Assembly: GCF_014202345.1 (NCBI RefSeq)
Contig: NZ_JACHGO010000002.1
Location: 355,630 to 419,629, forward strand
From: Desulfovibrio intestinalis
Lineage (GTDB): Bacteria; Desulfobacterota; Desulfovibrionia; Desulfovibrionales; Desulfovibrionaceae
Direction of reading: 5' to 3'
Length of the DNA: 64,000 bases
Below, piece after piece: positions 63,897 to 64,000 of the stretch. Below the pieces are notes generated by a model. That model did not search any database and was not told the DNA's origin. It saw only the letters and a program-made list of their open reading frames with translations. Position 1 is the stretch's first letter. Each line of letters starts with the position of its first letter. Both the position numbers and the translations under genes were made by a program.

Positions 63897-64000
63897 TGGC
63901 TCGATGGCTCGATGGCTCGATGGCTCGATGGCTCGATGGCTCGATGGCTCGATGGCTCGATGGCTCGATGGCTCGATGGCTCGATGGCTCGATGGCTCGA
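63897..64000. repeat. Octanucleotide tandem repeat, at least 13 copies
   Basis: The unit TGGCTCGA is repeated without error from 63897 to the window edge, 104 bases, and may continue. The unit length is not a multiple of three, so a change in copy number would shift a reading frame by two bases. Confidence 0.95.

Noticed and set aside
63897..64000. CRISPR array
   Set aside because: The repeat is an uninterrupted 8-base unit without spacers, so it is a simple tandem repeat.
1..64000. tRNA, rRNA or tmRNA genes
   Set aside because: No T-arm type GGTTCGAATCC motif on either strand and no rRNA-like segments were noticed; a covariance search was not possible.

Overview
The window looks like a chromosome segment of a strictly anaerobic, moderately GC-rich Desulfobacterota bacterium, most like Desulfovibrio. 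This is inferred from gene content: class III (oxygen-sensitive) ribonucleotide reductase, an IscR-NifU-NifS iron-sulfur system, a membrane-anchored hemerythrin, ferredoxin-type proteins, a MetA of the acetyl-CoA type and a meso-DAP-type MurE. No rRNA, tRNA, CRISPR array, intact insertion sequence or prophage was recognised. About 55 protein genes are supported.

Layout. 1-2.7 kb: end of a branched-chain amino-acid ABC transporter (livM partial, livG, livF). 2.8-5.5 kb: secreted M16 peptidase. 5.5-9.6 kb: a long leader with a cobalamin riboswitch, then a class III ribonucleotide reductase whose glycyl-radical segment is encoded by its own 56-codon gene between nrdD and nrdG. 9.8-16 kb (minus strand): HAD phosphatase, ferredoxin-like protein, metA, iscR, nifU, nifS and hemerythrin. 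16.3-17.2 kb: a degenerate transcarbamylase. 17.4-19.7 kb: SNase-like nuclease, queC and an unknown gene. 20-27.2 kb: rpsU-yqeY-mutS2-dnaG-rpoD, an enlarged macromolecular-synthesis operon. 27.6-34.6 kb: argG, argH, a HisD-like protein, an EF-G paralogue, rsmA and an HU gene. 34.7-39.2 kb: carB-carA on the plus strand. 39.4-45 kb: two small exported proteins, a flavodoxin-ferredoxin fusion, an Ldh2-type dehydrogenase, and pyk with an HD-GYP gene. 45.4-63.4 kb: a complete and compact dcw cluster, mraZ-rsmH-ftsL-ftsI-murE-murF-mraY-murD-ftsW-murG-murC-murB-ftsQ-ftsA-ftsZ, without ddl. 63.4-64 kb: a small Lar-like zinc protein and an octanucleotide tandem repeat that runs off the window.

How the parts work together. 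Most genes are housekeeping: dNTP supply, Fe-S assembly, primer/sigma/ribosomal functions, carbamoyl phosphate with the last two arginine steps, and the whole peptidoglycan precursor and division pathway. The signals that ordinary annotation does not explain are: (1) the split class III reductase under B12 control; (2) a family of dispersed palindromic elements with CTAGAGC/GCTCTAG ends at six intergenic sites, two of which supply the stop codon of the neighbouring gene; (3) two homologues of amino-acid biosynthesis enzymes (OTCase-like and HisD-like) with altered active-site motifs; (4) a strong MraZ operator array plus an extra inverted GTGGT repeat in front of the dcw cluster; and (5) the 8-bp tandem repeat at the right edge.

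Start codons were chosen by Shine-Dalgarno position, overlap with the upstream gene and family N-termini. Family names come from recognising motifs by eye; no database search was run.
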